A DNA stretch of 8,649 nt from assembly GCA_021852225.1 (NCBI GenBank), contig JAJZOA010000069.1, positions 1 to 8,649 of the forward strand, written 5' to 3'. The position numbers were made by a program, and so were the translations under genes. This stretch comes from Planctomycetota bacterium (GTDB lineage Bacteria > Planctomycetota > Phycisphaerae > WQYP01). Positions 1 to 6,275 of the stretch are shown here, one piece after another. The notes below the pieces were generated by a model that worked only from the letters and a program-made list of their open reading frames with translations, was not told the DNA's origin and did no database searches. Positions within the stretch are counted from its first letter, which is position 1, and each line of letters begins with the position of its first letter.

Positions 1-1390
1 AACCATAGACTGCCAGTGTCGCCGCGCTTCCGGACATGGTGCTGATATTGACATCCGCCGACGGGGTATTGATCAATCCGCTGTAAATATTAACAGCACC
101 ACCGTTATCAATTGCAATGCCGCCGGGGTTTGAAATGGCATTCTCGACGTTTACCGCCCCGTTGACCACATTCAATGCGCCCAGGCCGTATACCCCTCCG
201 GAAATCTGGATCGGATTGGTCAGGTTATTGGCGATGGTGGTGTTGTTGTATAAATCCAGTTCCGCATTAATCGTCACCGTGTTGTTGCGTCCAGAATACG
301 GGTTGGCGGTTATGGTGCATGTTCCGGTGTCATTGGCGAGCATTAATCCCGACGCGTTCAATTCGCCCATCGCGTAATCTGTATGACCGCCGTTAAAAAT
401 CAGATTTCCGACGGTCTGGAAGTTGGACCATTGTACATTGGTGGATGCTGTCGATGTTTGTCCGAAGATTGCGGTCTGGGATCCAAGGGTCGGTACCTGG
501 CCGTTTTGCCAGGAACCGGCGTTATTCCAGTTGACACTCGCGCCTGCGCCCGTCCAGGTCATGGTCATGTTGGATGGCGCAAGCTGCCAGACGTTGACAT
601 TCTTAATCTGCATGGTCGTCGGAAATGAAGCCCAGGTCGGGGGTTCGCCCGGCCAGCCACCCACCGCCAGGTCCAGCAGCAGATACATATTCTGGCTTTG
701 CGCAATGTCGGCCGTATTTCCATTCACCGTATAAATGGCGCTGCCGTTAAAATAGAACGTGATCGAATTCGGCGTCCACATCATGCCATAATCGTTGAGA
801 CTGGTGGCTTCATTTACGCCTGTGTAGTACATTCCGGTGCCTGCGGATTGCGGATTGGAAGCCGAACCGTAATGATAGGTGGCGTAATAGTCGTATGCGG
901 TTCCGGATGATCCGGTTTGATTGTTATAGGATTGCTGCGGCACCTCCATGATGTCCATTTCCGGTGGCCAGCCGTTTTGTAGCATCCAGAACGCGGGCCA
1001 GGTTCCCAGCGTATAGGGCGTTTGAATTTGCGCTTCGACATACCCATAGGTGAAATTCAATTTGCCGCTGGTGTTGACCAGCCCGGTTGTAAAGTTGTAG
1101 CCGTTGACCGACTGGCGCTGCGCCGTGAGATTCAGCGTATTATTGGAAACCGTTACATTGCCGGGTTCGCCAATGCTGTCGCTCTGCGGCGGCACGTTGC
1201 TGCCCCAAGGTTGGCCGAAATTCCATTTCAAGGGGTTTAATGTTGTTCCGTTAAACTGGCTGGACCAAAGCAGTTGATACCCGCCAACAGGCGGCGCCGC
1301 ATGTACGCCGGCCGCTGCCGCCAATGCTGTCGCGGCAATCGCCAGAGCGAGGCTTTTTTCCTTACCGTTGCCTGCTGTTCCTGGGGTCAT
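1..1390 (-). CDS. Secreted glycoside hydrolase family 16 protein with beta-strand repeat region (C-terminus off the window)
   Basis: This is an endo-acting beta-glycanase (laminarinase/beta-glucanase-like) exported to the envelope or medium. The frame stays open for 463 codons to the left edge. Residues 1-31 form a signal peptide: KEK, then an Ala/Leu-rich core, then VHA before APPV. The GH16 fold spans about 38-272, opening LLWSSQFNGTTLNPLKW. Its catalytic motif is EMDIME, with E144 (nucleophile), D146 and E149 (acid/base) in the family's ExDxxE pattern. TWPAFWML (130-137) is typical of the substrate cleft, and FPTTMQIKNVNVWQ closes the domain. From about 278 (TWTGAGASVNWNNAGSW) the protein becomes Asn/Gly/Thr-rich, like the beta-strand repeats of large planctomycete and verrucomicrobial surface proteins. 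Start 1390 was chosen because GGAG lies five bases upstream. An in-frame ATG at 1405 adds only five residues. The exact polysaccharide cannot be told, and any C-terminal anchor lies outside the window. Confidence 0.9.
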   Translation of the reverse strand, partial: MTPGTAGNGKEKSLALAIAATALAAAAGVHAAPPVGGYQLLWSSQFNGTTLNPLKWNFGQPWGSNVPPQSDSIGEPGNVTVSNNTLNLTAQRQSVNGYNFTTGLVNTSGKLNFTYGYVEAQIQTPYTLGTWPAFWMLQNGWPPEMDIMEVPQQSYNNQTGSSGTAYDYYATYHYGSASNPQSAGTGMYYTGVNEATSLNDYGMMWTPNSITFYFNGSAIYTVNGNTADIAQSQNMYLLLDLAVGGWPGEPPTWASFPTTMQIKNVNVWQLAPSNMTMTWTGAGASVNWNNAGSWQNGQVPTLGSQTAIFGQTSTASTNVQWSNFQTVGNLIFNGGHTDYAMGELNASGLMLANDTGTCTITANPYSGRNNTVTINAELDLYNNTTIANNLTNPIQISGGVYGLGALNVVNGAVNVENAISNPGGIAIDNGGAVNIYSGLINTPSADVNISTMSGSAATLAVYG

Positions 1391-1437
1391 TGTGTCTCCG
1401 GCCATATATTCGTACGACACGCTGCACACGTCGCCAA

Positions 1438-1466
1438 CATATACAACAACATTAAATTAATTACAA
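1438..1466 (-). promoter_or_regulatory. Candidate sigma-70-type promoter for the GH16 gene
   Basis: On the minus strand, TTGTAA (1466-1461) is followed after 17 bases by TATATG (1443-1438). Each hexamer matches consensus at four of six positions and the spacer is AT-rich. Transcription would start near 1431, giving a leader of about 40 nt before the ATG at 1390. This is a motif-based guess. Confidence 0.35.
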
Positions 1467-1516
1467 GAAACTTTTTCCGATCCGCGCCGCCGATGCTATT
1501 TTTTTTACATGTGAAT

Positions 1517-1546
1517 TTGACAAGCCTGTGTCATTTCTGCTATCTT
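1517..1546 (+). promoter_or_regulatory. Candidate sigma-70 promoter of the rplA-rplJ-rplL unit
   Basis: A perfect -35 hexamer TTGACA (1517-1522) is followed after 18 bases by TATCTT (1541-1546), which matches the -10 consensus at four of six positions. It is the best such pair upstream of rplA, points toward it, and would give an unusually long leader of about 300 nt. An A/T-rich stretch (eight T at 1499-1506) lies just upstream and could act as an UP-like element; that is inference. Confidence 0.5.
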
Positions 1547-1858
1547 ATTCGTTCGTACCAGCCGGACCACGGGCTATAACAAGTGGGAGCTTGGGATGTG
1601 CTGCAACAATTGCGGCATGTCGGGCGAATGGAATGCGGCCTGTGGCCGCTGGCGAATGTGTGGTCCACCGTTCCGCTCAATTGCGGAAAAGCGGTAGAAA
1701 TGGCCTGCACCGCTGAAAATTCCAGTTCCCGCCTGTTGTGTTCAACCCATAGCTGAATAATGGCAATGAATCTTTCCGGCATGAAGGTGTCGTGCCGTTG
1801 GGGTTTATGGAATCCGGGCCGCCAAAAAGGCCGCCCGCATTTGAAATGGAGTCTTTGC
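1547..1858 (+). promoter_or_regulatory. Long structured leader before rplA, no gene seen
   Basis: No convincing gene lies between the candidate promoter and rplA. The stretch can form several hairpins: GCGGCC-TGT-GGCCGC (1635-1649) and TTCCGC-TCAATT-GCGGAA (1671-1688), plus one directly before the ribosome binding site, listed separately. The octamer GGCGAATG occurs twice (1623-1630 and 1651-1658), flanking the first hairpin. GCGG at 1691-1694 could compete with 1683-1686 for pairing to CCGC at 1673-1676, so alternative folds are possible. L1 and L10 are known autogenous repressors that bind their own mRNA leaders in other bacteria, so a regulatory leader is reasonable. I could not match a specific L1-binding consensus. 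Confidence 0.35.
1815..1837 (+). promoter_or_regulatory. Hairpin just upstream of the rplA ribosome binding site
   Basis: Arms CGGGC-C-GCC (1815-1823) and GGC-C-GCCCG (1829-1837) pair over eight base pairs with one C/C mismatch, around an AAAAA loop. The hairpin ends 10 bases before the GGAG (1848-1851) that serves rplA. It is well placed to affect translation initiation or to be bound by L1. There is no T-tract, so it is not a terminator. The role is inferred from position. Confidence 0.35.
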
Positions 1859-2575
1859 ATGGCCATTCGTATCCGCGGTAAGCGGTATCAGGAATCGCTG
1901 AAAAATCTGCCCGCTGGTCCGGTCACGGTGGAAAAAGCGCTGCCGATTCTTAAGTCATTCAAGGCCGCCAAGTTTGATGAAACCGTCAATCTGGTTATTC
2001 ACCTGGGCATTGATGCCAAGCAGGCTGATCAGATGATTCGGGGTTCCGTCAGCCTGCCGCGCGGCATCGGAAAATCAAAACGGGTCATTGCTTTCGTCCA
2101 GGGCAACAATGTCGAGCTCGCTCAGGCCGCCGGAGCCGTGGAAGCCGGCGCTGAAGACCTGATTAAGAAAGTTAATGATGGCTGGCTGGACTTTGATGTT
2201 GCCGTTGCCACACCCGATATGATGCCCAAAATTACCAAACTTGGTAAAGTCCTCGGCCCCCAGGGCAAAATGCCCAGCCCAAAAGCCGGAACCGTTACCG
2301 CCGATGTTGCCAATGCGGTCAAGGAATATGCCGCCGGCAAGGTGGAATTCCGGAACGATGCGGGCGGTAATATTCATGCGGCTGTCGGCAAAATCAGCTT
2401 TTCTGAAAAAGACCTGGCGGACAATGTGCATGCCTTCTTGAACACCATTCGGCGGCTTAAGCCAGTCACCGCCAAAGGCAAGTACATCAAAAAAGTCACC
2501 CTGCACAGCACGATGAGTCCCGGTCTGGAAATTGATACCGCCCACCTTGATGTGGAAGCCACCGAAGCCGCCTGA
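1859..2575 (+). CDS. rplA: 50S ribosomal protein L1
   Basis: L1 binds 23S rRNA helices 76-78, forms the mobile L1 stalk at the ribosomal E site and helps release deacylated tRNA. In many bacteria it also represses its own operon by binding mRNA. The 238-residue protein has the usual length and layout: [10 protein letters not shown] at the start, [20 protein letters not shown] (about 36-55), and the L1 signature [18 protein letters not shown] (129-146) in the inserted domain. It returns to domain I with [17 protein letters not shown] (170-186) and ends with [12 protein letters not shown]. Start 1859 is supported by GGAG seven bases upstream and by alignment with family N-termini. The frame is open further upstream, with ATGs at 1760 and 1781, but that 33-residue extension is unlike any L1. 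It is first in an rplA-rplJ-rplL cluster, and rplK, normally just upstream, is absent. Confidence 0.97.
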   Translation: MAIRIRGKRYQESLKNLPAGPVTVEKALPILKSFKAAKFDETVNLVIHLGIDAKQADQMIRGSVSLPRGIGKSKRVIAFVQGNNVELAQAAGAVEAGAEDLIKKVNDGWLDFDVAVATPDMMPKITKLGKVLGPQGKMPSPKAGTVTADVANAVKEYAAGKVEFRNDAGGNIHAAVGKISFSEKDLADNVHAFLNTIRRLKPVTAKGKYIKKVTLHSTMSPGLEIDTAHLDVEATEAA

Positions 2576-2600
2576 ACCGGAACTCGTTTTGAATACCAGT

Positions 2601-2627
2601 GGCCTGGCGGCTGAAAATCGCCCGGCC
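2601..2627 (+). promoter_or_regulatory. Intercistronic hairpin between rplA and rplJ
   Basis: GGCCTGGCG (2601-2609) pairs with CGCCCGGCC (2619-2627) over eight base pairs with one T/C mismatch and a nine-base loop. It lies in the 72-base gap, 20 bases before the rplJ start. In many bacteria the L10-(L12) complex binds a structured leader before rplJ to control its own synthesis. This hairpin is a candidate for that role, or for mRNA processing. It lacks a T-tract, so it should not terminate. The pairing is visible; the function is inferred. Confidence 0.3.
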
Positions 2628-2647
2628 TGAATATTGAAAGGTGTAAC

Positions 2648-3190
2648 ATGAGCAAACGTATAAAAGGCCTGATTGCCACCCAGTTGCAAACCCGGCTCAC
2701 TGGTTCGGATAGCGTCGTCATTGTCGACTACGTTGGAATCAGCGCCAATGATACCAACAGGCTTCGCTCCGGTTTTCGCAAGAAAAACGTCCGCATGACC
2801 GTTGTTCCCAACGCCATGGGCGCCAAAGCCTTGGACTCGGTTGGACTCAAGGGTGCCCAGAAGCTGCTGGTGGGAACCAATGCTCTGGTTTACGGCGGCG
2901 AATCCATTGTGGACCTTGTGAAGGAAATCGTCGCCCAAGCCAAGGAAATTGACAAACTCAAAATCAAAGGCTCGGTCGTTGAAGGCCAGTTGCTGGATAA
3001 AAAGGCAACTGAAGCCCTCGCCACCATGCCCAATAAGAAGGAACTTCAGTCCATGATCGTAGGTCAGATTCTCGGCCCGGGCCGGAAGCTTGCCGGACAG
3101 ATTCTTGGTCCCGGCCGCACACTGGCTGGCCAGGTCAAGGCGGTTATCGAAAAGGCCGAAAAGGCCGAGGCGGCTCCCGCGGCCGCCTGA
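2648..3190 (+). CDS. rplJ: 50S ribosomal protein L10
   Basis: L10 is the base of the ribosomal stalk. Its globular N-terminal domain binds 23S rRNA with L11, and its C-terminal helix carries the L12 dimers that recruit translation GTPases. The 180-residue protein has the family pattern: MSKRIKGLIATQL, then SDSVVIVDYVGISANDTNRL (about 20-39), RKKNVRMTVVPNAMGAKAL (44-62) and a glycine-rich GTNALVYG near 77-84. It is slightly longer than the Escherichia coli protein (about 165 residues), mainly because of a tandem QILGPGRxLAG repeat at 140-161, followed by a charged Ala/Glu/Lys tail ending [13 protein letters not shown] a few bases upstream is the likely ribosome binding site. It follows rplA by 72 bases, on the same strand. 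Confidence 0.97.
   Translation: MSKRIKGLIATQLQTRLTGSDSVVIVDYVGISANDTNRLRSGFRKKNVRMTVVPNAMGAKALDSVGLKGAQKLLVGTNALVYGGESIVDLVKEIVAQAKEIDKLKIKGSVVEGQLLDKKATEALATMPNKKELQSMIVGQILGPGRKLAGQILGPGRTLAGQVKAVIEKAEKAEAAPAAA
3065..3130 (+). repeat. Tandem 33-bp (11-codon) duplication inside rplJ
   Basis: Two adjacent units, 3065-3097 and 3098-3130, encode QILGPGRKLAG and QILGPGRTLAG, identical at 10 of 11 residues. The DNA matches at 24 of 33 positions and nearly all differences are at third codon positions. This suggests an old in-frame duplication kept under protein-level selection. It lies at the start of the C-terminal region that carries the L12-binding helix in other L10 proteins. Confidence 0.6.
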
Positions 3191-3204
3191 ACTTGTGCCG
3201 GGCC

Positions 3205-3234
3205 TTGATGGTTCCGGTCAAAATATGCTATTTA
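3205..3234 (+). promoter_or_regulatory. Possible internal promoter before rplL
   Basis: The 138-base gap between rplJ and rplL is long for this operon. It contains TTGATG (3205-3210) and, after 18 bases, TATTTA (3229-3234), in a locally AT-rich patch. An internal promoter would fit the need for several L12 copies per ribosome. The match is only moderate, so it is tentative. Confidence 0.25.
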
Positions 3235-3328
3235 CTCTTTCGCATGTTTATCAGCCTGCCCAGAGCAGTTAAAACGGGGCGCGTTGCCTTGGCTGGAAAC
3301 AGCGACCAGATACGGAAAGGTTTTTACC

Positions 3329-3727
3329 ATGGCAGAATTTGCTGCTGACATTATCGAACTCGGTGACAAAATTGTCGCCCTCTCGCTGTTGCAGGCTCGC
3401 CAGCTCAGTGAGTACCTCAAGGAAAAGCACGGCATTGAAGCCGCCGCCGGTGGCGCAGTCATGATGGCCGGTCCAGCCGCTGGCGCGGCTCCGGCCGCCG
3501 CCGCTGCCGCCGAACAGACCACCTTCGATGTGGTTCTGAAGGCTCCGGGCGAAAAGACGATCCAGATCATCAAAATCGTCCGCGCAGTCACCAACCTTGG
3601 CCTCAAGGAAGCCAAGGATATGGTTACGGCCGCTCCGAAGGTTATCAAGGCCGGTGTCGAAAAGGCCGAAGCCGAAAAGCTCAAGAAAGAGCTCGAAGCC
3701 GAAGGCGCAACAGTCGAACTCAAATAA
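3329..3727 (+). CDS. rplL: 50S ribosomal protein L7/L12
   Basis: This is the multicopy stalk protein. It sits as dimers on L10, recruits EF-Tu, EF-G, IF2 and RF3, and stimulates their GTPase activity. The 132-residue product has the N-terminal dimerisation domain ([20 protein letters not shown], 1-20), an Ala/Gly/Pro hinge (about 38-62) and the conserved C-terminal domain. That domain starts [20 protein letters not shown] (66-85) and continues with [12 protein letters not shown] and the [10 protein letters not shown] segment. It ends [10 protein letters not shown]. Start 3329 is supported by GGAAAGG (3314-3320) eight bases upstream. An in-frame ATG at 3284 would add 15 residues ([10 protein letters not shown]...) unlike any L12. 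It is the last gene of the cluster; a strong terminator follows and rpoB, the usual next gene, is missing. Confidence 0.98.
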   Translation: MAEFAADIIELGDKIVALSLLQARQLSEYLKEKHGIEAAAGGAVMMAGPAAGAAPAAAAAAEQTTFDVVLKAPGEKTIQIIKIVRAVTNLGLKEAKDMVTAAPKVIKAGVEKAEAEKLKKELEAEGATVELK

Positions 3728-3743
3728 GTTCGATTCCTGTTGC

Positions 3744-3761
3744 GTGGCTCTGGCCACTTTT
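3744..3761 (+). terminator. Short hairpin with T4 after rplL
   Basis: GTGGC-TCTG-GCCAC (3744-3757) is followed by TTTT. It is a small five-pair stem that may add to the stronger terminator 13 bases further on, or protect the mRNA 3' end. Confidence 0.35.
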
Positions 3762-3773
3762 ATGGATTCACAG

Positions 3774-3810
3774 GGCCGTGCCGGCATTGTCCGGTGCGGC
3801 CTTTTTTTTT
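3774..3810 (+). terminator. Strong intrinsic terminator of the rplA-rplJ-rplL unit
   Basis: GGCCGTGCCGG (3774-3784) pairs with CCGGTGCGGCC (3791-3801) over 11 pairs, two of them G/T wobbles. The loop is CATTGT and nine T residues follow (3802-3810). This textbook rho-independent terminator, about 47 bases after the rplL stop, separates the ribosomal unit from dnaK. Confidence 0.9.
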
Positions 3811-3894
3811 GGCGAGGTTCCTCCAGTCCATCCGAGAACCTCCGACCGGACAGAACCGCCGTCCCGTCGTCGTCTCCTTGTCATGTCAGGTGCT

Positions 3895-3909
3895 CTGCCA
3901 AGGTGGCAG
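3895..3909 (+). promoter_or_regulatory. 15-bp palindrome upstream of the dnaK promoter
   Basis: CTGCCA-AGG-TGGCAG is a perfect inverted repeat. Its centre lies about 150 bases before the start expected from the sigma-54-like promoter at 4027-4043, within the range where bacterial enhancer-binding proteins dock. A direct repeat, GTCAGGTGC, lies just before it (3885-3893) and recurs at 4071-4079. The rest of 3811-4026 holds no gene that I can support. The binding role is inferred. Confidence 0.35.
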
Positions 3910-3972
3910 GTGTCGGCCAAATCGCAGTCGCCAATTTTGGTTCGCCAACTTCTTTCAGTTCTTTTGGTCTAT

Positions 3973-4001
3973 CGTAACTGATTATTTGTAAATGGGTTAC
4001 G
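3973..4001 (+). promoter_or_regulatory. Inverted repeat CGTAAC-N17-GTTACG upstream of dnaK
   Basis: Two perfect six-base arms (3973-3978 and 3996-4001) are separated by an AT-rich 17-base spacer, about 53 to 81 bases before the predicted start. They could be half sites of a dimeric regulator. Spacing and position fit an operator or activator site, but the protein is unknown. Confidence 0.3.
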
Positions 4002-4026
4002 TGGTATTTAACAGGTTTCAAATTCC

Positions 4027-4043
4027 TTGGCACACCAATTGCT
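4027..4043 (+). promoter_or_regulatory. Candidate sigma-54 (-24/-12) promoter of dnaK
   Basis: TTGGCACACCAATTGCT matches the sigma-54 consensus YTGGCACGNNNNTTGCW at every specified position except G to A at the seventh base of the TGGCACG block. The GG (4029-4030) and GC (4041-4042) elements have the required 12-base register. Transcription would begin near 4054, leaving a leader of about 86 nt before dnaK. No good sigma-70 pair with 16-18 base spacing, and no CIRCE element, was found here. If real, dnaK transcription would need RpoN and an enhancer-binding ATPase, neither of which is in this window. Confidence 0.5.
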
Positions 4044-4070
4044 ATCTGCCGCGCTGAACAAAGCGTTGCG

Positions 4071-4104
4071 GTCAGGTGCCCGGTGGGCTATTCCCCGGTC
4101 TGAC
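4071..4104 (+). promoter_or_regulatory. Hairpin in the dnaK leader
   Basis: GTCAG (4071-4075) pairs with CTGAC (4100-4104), enclosing a second stem CCGG (4080-4083) with CCGG (4095-4098). It lies in the predicted 5' leader, upstream of the AAAGGAA ribosome binding site (4127-4133), which it does not cover. It may stabilise the mRNA. There is no sign of a ROSE or fourU thermometer pairing with the ribosome binding site. Confidence 0.3.
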
Positions 4105-4139
4105 GGACGAGGTCATGAATCGCATAAAGGAACGAATTT

Positions 4140-6080
4140 ATGGGTAAGGTAATTGGAATTGATCTGGGTACCACTAACTCGGTAGTGGCCGTCATGGAAG
4201 GTTCTCAGCCAAAGGTGCTTATTAATGCCCAGGGTGCGCGGCTGACGCCATCGGTTGTCGGTTTTACCGACAAAGGAGAGCGGTTGGTCGGTCTGCCCGC
4301 CAAACACCAGCAGGTTACCAACCCGCAAAACACGGTTTTTTCGATTAAACGTTTCATGGGGCGGCGCCATTCAGAAGTCTCTGGTGAAGAAAAGCTCGTT
4401 CCCTACAAAGTTGTCGGCGGCCCAGAGGAACTTGTGAAAGTCGAAGTTCGTGGCAAGGCTTATACGCCTCCGGAAGTTTCCGCCATGATCTTGCAGGACC
4501 TCAAAAAAACCGCTGAAGATTACCTGGGCCAGACCGTTACCGATGCCATTATCACCGTGCCGGCCTATTTTAACGACTCCCAGCGCCTGGCCACCAAAGA
4601 GGCCGGCGAAATTGCCGGCTTGAATGTCAAACGCGTTCTGCCTGAACCCACCGCGGCTGCTTTGGCCTATGGAATGGACAAGCAGAAGGGTGGAAAAATT
4701 TTTGTCTTCGATCTCGGTGGCGGAACATTTGACGTCTCTGTGCTGGATGTCGGAGATGGCGTTTTTGAAGTGCTTTCCATCAACGGTGATACCCACCTTG
4801 GCGGCGACGATTACGATCAGGTTCTCGTGGATTTCATCGCAGAGGAATTCCGCAAACAGAACGGCATTGATCTACGAAAAGATCCCATGGCTCTTCAGCG
4901 TCTGAAGGAAGCCGCGGAAAAAGCCAAAATCGAACTTTCCAGCAACATGGAAACGTCCATTAATTTGCCCTTTATTACGGCCGATGCCAGTGGCCCCAAG
5001 CACCTGCAGTTGACCGTTACACGCAGCAAATTTGAATCCCTGACCAATTCCCTCACCGAACGCTGTCGGCAGCCCGTGGTCAAGGCGCTTGAAGACGCCA
5101 AACTTTCGGCCAAAGATATCAATGAAATTCTGCTTGTGGGCGGCTCTACCCGTATTCCACGCGTGCAACAGCTTGTCAAGGAAATTTTCGGCAAGGAAGG
5201 CAATAAAAGCATCAACCCCGATGAAGCCGTCGCCCTGGGGGCCGCCGTTCAGGGCGGTATCACCACCGGCGAGGTCAAAGACATTCTTGTGCTGGATGTC
5301 ACACCACTTTCACTTGGCGTGGAAACTTATGGCGGTGTGATGACCGTTCTTATTCCGCGTAACACCACCATTCCCACCAGCAAGTCTGAAGTTTTCAGCA
5401 CCGCCGCGGATAACCAGACCAGTGTGGAAATTCATGTTCTTCAGGGTGAACGGGAATTCGCCAAAGACAACCGCACCCTGGGCAAATTTCAACTTGCCGG
5501 TATTCCCCCCGCGCCGCGCGGCGTGCCGCAGGTGGAAGTTTCTTTTGATATAGATGTGAATGGAATTCTGAATGTAAAAGCCAAGGACAAGGCCACCAAT
5601 AAGGAAAACAAGGTGGAAATCAAAGGCCACAGCGGCCTCTCCAAAGATGAGATTGAACGCATGAAGAAAGAGGCCGAAGCCCATTCCGCCGAAGACAAAG
5701 CCCGTCGTGAAATGGTCGATCTGCGCAACCGCTCCGAGGCCGTCGTGTTCCAGGTGGAACGCGAACTCCAGGAACATGGCGACAAAGTCGGTCAGCAGGA
5801 GCGCTCCGATATTGAATCGGCTCTCAATCAGGCCAAGGAAGCCATGAAAGGCGAAGACAAGGCATCCATCGAAAAGGCGATGGAAAACCTGAATCGTGCC
5901 CGCATGAAGCTTGGCGAAGCCATTTACAAGGCTACTGCCGCGTCTGGTACCACCCCGGGCGATGCCGCCGCGGGCGGCGCCGCCGGTGAAGCCCAGCCTG
6001 GTGCCGCTGGCAACGGTGCCGGACCGTCCGGTAAAAAAGGATCCGATGACGTTATTGATGCCGAGTACGAGGTGAAATAA
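4140..6080 (+). CDS. dnaK: Molecular chaperone DnaK (Hsp70)
   Basis: DnaK is a cytoplasmic ATP-driven chaperone that binds exposed hydrophobic peptides and works with DnaJ and GrpE in folding and stress recovery. The 646-residue protein is full length. The nucleotide-binding domain opens [13 protein letters not shown] (6-18, phosphate loop 1 with D8), has [12 protein letters not shown] (191-202, phosphate loop 2) and [13 protein letters not shown] (adenosine site). The interdomain linker is DVTPLSLG (386-393). The substrate-binding beta domain (about 394-505) includes [21 protein letters not shown] helical lid and an Ala/Gly-rich tail follow, ending [11 protein letters not shown], the C-terminal signature seen in bacterial Dna[11 protein letters not shown] is preceded by VLP rather than the usual IIN/VIN. 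AAAGGAA eight bases upstream supports the start. The gene stands alone, without grpE, dnaJ or hrcA, between its own promoter region and terminator. Confidence 0.99.
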   Translation: MGKVIGIDLGTTNSVVAVMEGSQPKVLINAQGARLTPSVVGFTDKGERLVGLPAKHQQVTNPQNTVFSIKRFMGRRHSEVSGEEKLVPYKVVGGPEELVKVEVRGKAYTPPEVSAMILQDLKKTAEDYLGQTVTDAIITVPAYFNDSQRLATKEAGEIAGLNVKRVLPEPTAAALAYGMDKQKGGKIFVFDLGGGTFDVSVLDVGDGVFEVLSINGDTHLGGDDYDQVLVDFIAEEFRKQNGIDLRKDPMALQRLKEAAEKAKIELSSNMETSINLPFITADASGPKHLQLTVTRSKFESLTNSLTERCRQPVVKALEDAKLSAKDINEILLVGGSTRIPRVQQLVKEIFGKEGNKSINPDEAVALGAAVQGGITTGEVKDILVLDVTPLSLGVETYGGVMTVLIPRNTTIPTSKSEVFSTAADNQTSVEIHVLQGEREFAKDNRTLGKFQLAGIPPAPRGVPQVEVSFDIDVNGILNVKAKDKATNKENKVEIKGHSGLSKDEIERMKKEAEAHSAEDKARREMVDLRNRSEAVVFQVERELQEHGDKVGQQERSDIESALNQAKEAMKGEDKASIEKAMENLNRARMKLGEAIYKATAASGTTPGDAAAGGAAGEAQPGAAGNGAGPSGKKGSDDVIDAEYEVK

Positions 6081-6108
6081 CCCCGCTCAGCATTACCGGA
6101 ATTGTGGT

Positions 6109-6189
6109 GTGCCATGAACTGCTTTTGTCGCGCGTTTTGTTCAATCGGAACGCGGGCGTCATTGCTGGTTCATGGCACTTTTCTTTTTA
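6109..6189 (+). terminator. Large inverted repeat with T-tract after dnaK
   Basis: GTGCCATGAAC (6109-6119) and GTTCATGGCAC (6168-6178) are perfect 11-base complements, followed by TTTTCTTTTT. The 48-base interior holds a further stem, CGCGTT (6131-6136) with AACGCG (6149-6154). The outer stem plus T-tract can act as an intrinsic terminator for dnaK. The long loop is unusual. Confidence 0.6.
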
Positions 6190-6234
6190 TACTTCGGCCA
6201 CCCTTGATGGCGCGCTAGCGGCCCGGCATTCCTG

Positions 6235-6240
6235 TATAAT
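6235..6240 (+). promoter_or_regulatory. Perfect -10 box upstream of the DUF971 gene
   Basis: TATAAT lies 35 bases before the ATG at 6276, giving a short leader. No good -35 sits at normal spacing: TTGATG at 6204-6209 is 25 bases away, too far. It may be a weak or activator-dependent promoter. Confidence 0.35.
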
Positions 6241-6275
6241 GCCCGCCACTGGCTTAAAAAAGGGTTCTACTGCTT

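Noticed and set aside
1760..1858. N-terminal extension of L1
   Set aside because: The extra 33 residues have no L1 similarity, and GGAG with the standard [10 protein letters not shown] start supports 1859.
1540..1866. Minus-strand open frame (108 codons) opposite the rplA leader
   Set aside because: I considered a transposase remnant or small protein, but the sequence matches nothing I know. It overlaps the rplA start and the candidate promoter.
2075..2938. Long minus-strand open frame (287 codons) opposite rplA and rplJ
   Set aside because: It is a shadow of two clear ribosomal genes. Its Gly/Phe/Asn-rich product has no family features, and the open frame follows from codon bias on the other strand.
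3232..3787. Two overlapping minus-strand open frames opposite rplL
   Set aside because: Both mirror the biased rplL codons and overlap each other; neither shows recognisable motifs.
3811..4139. CIRCE operator or RNA thermometer for dnaK
   Set aside because: No TTAGCACTC-N9-GAGTGCTAA-like repeat is present. The one pyrimidine stretch that could pair with the ribosome binding site (TTCCTT, 4023-4028) lies upstream of the predicted transcript start.
6098..6115. Second sigma-54-like sequence on the minus strand (TGGCACACCACAATT)
   Set aside because: It shares TGGCACACCA with the dnaK site but lacks the -12 GC element, and it falls inside the terminator stem.
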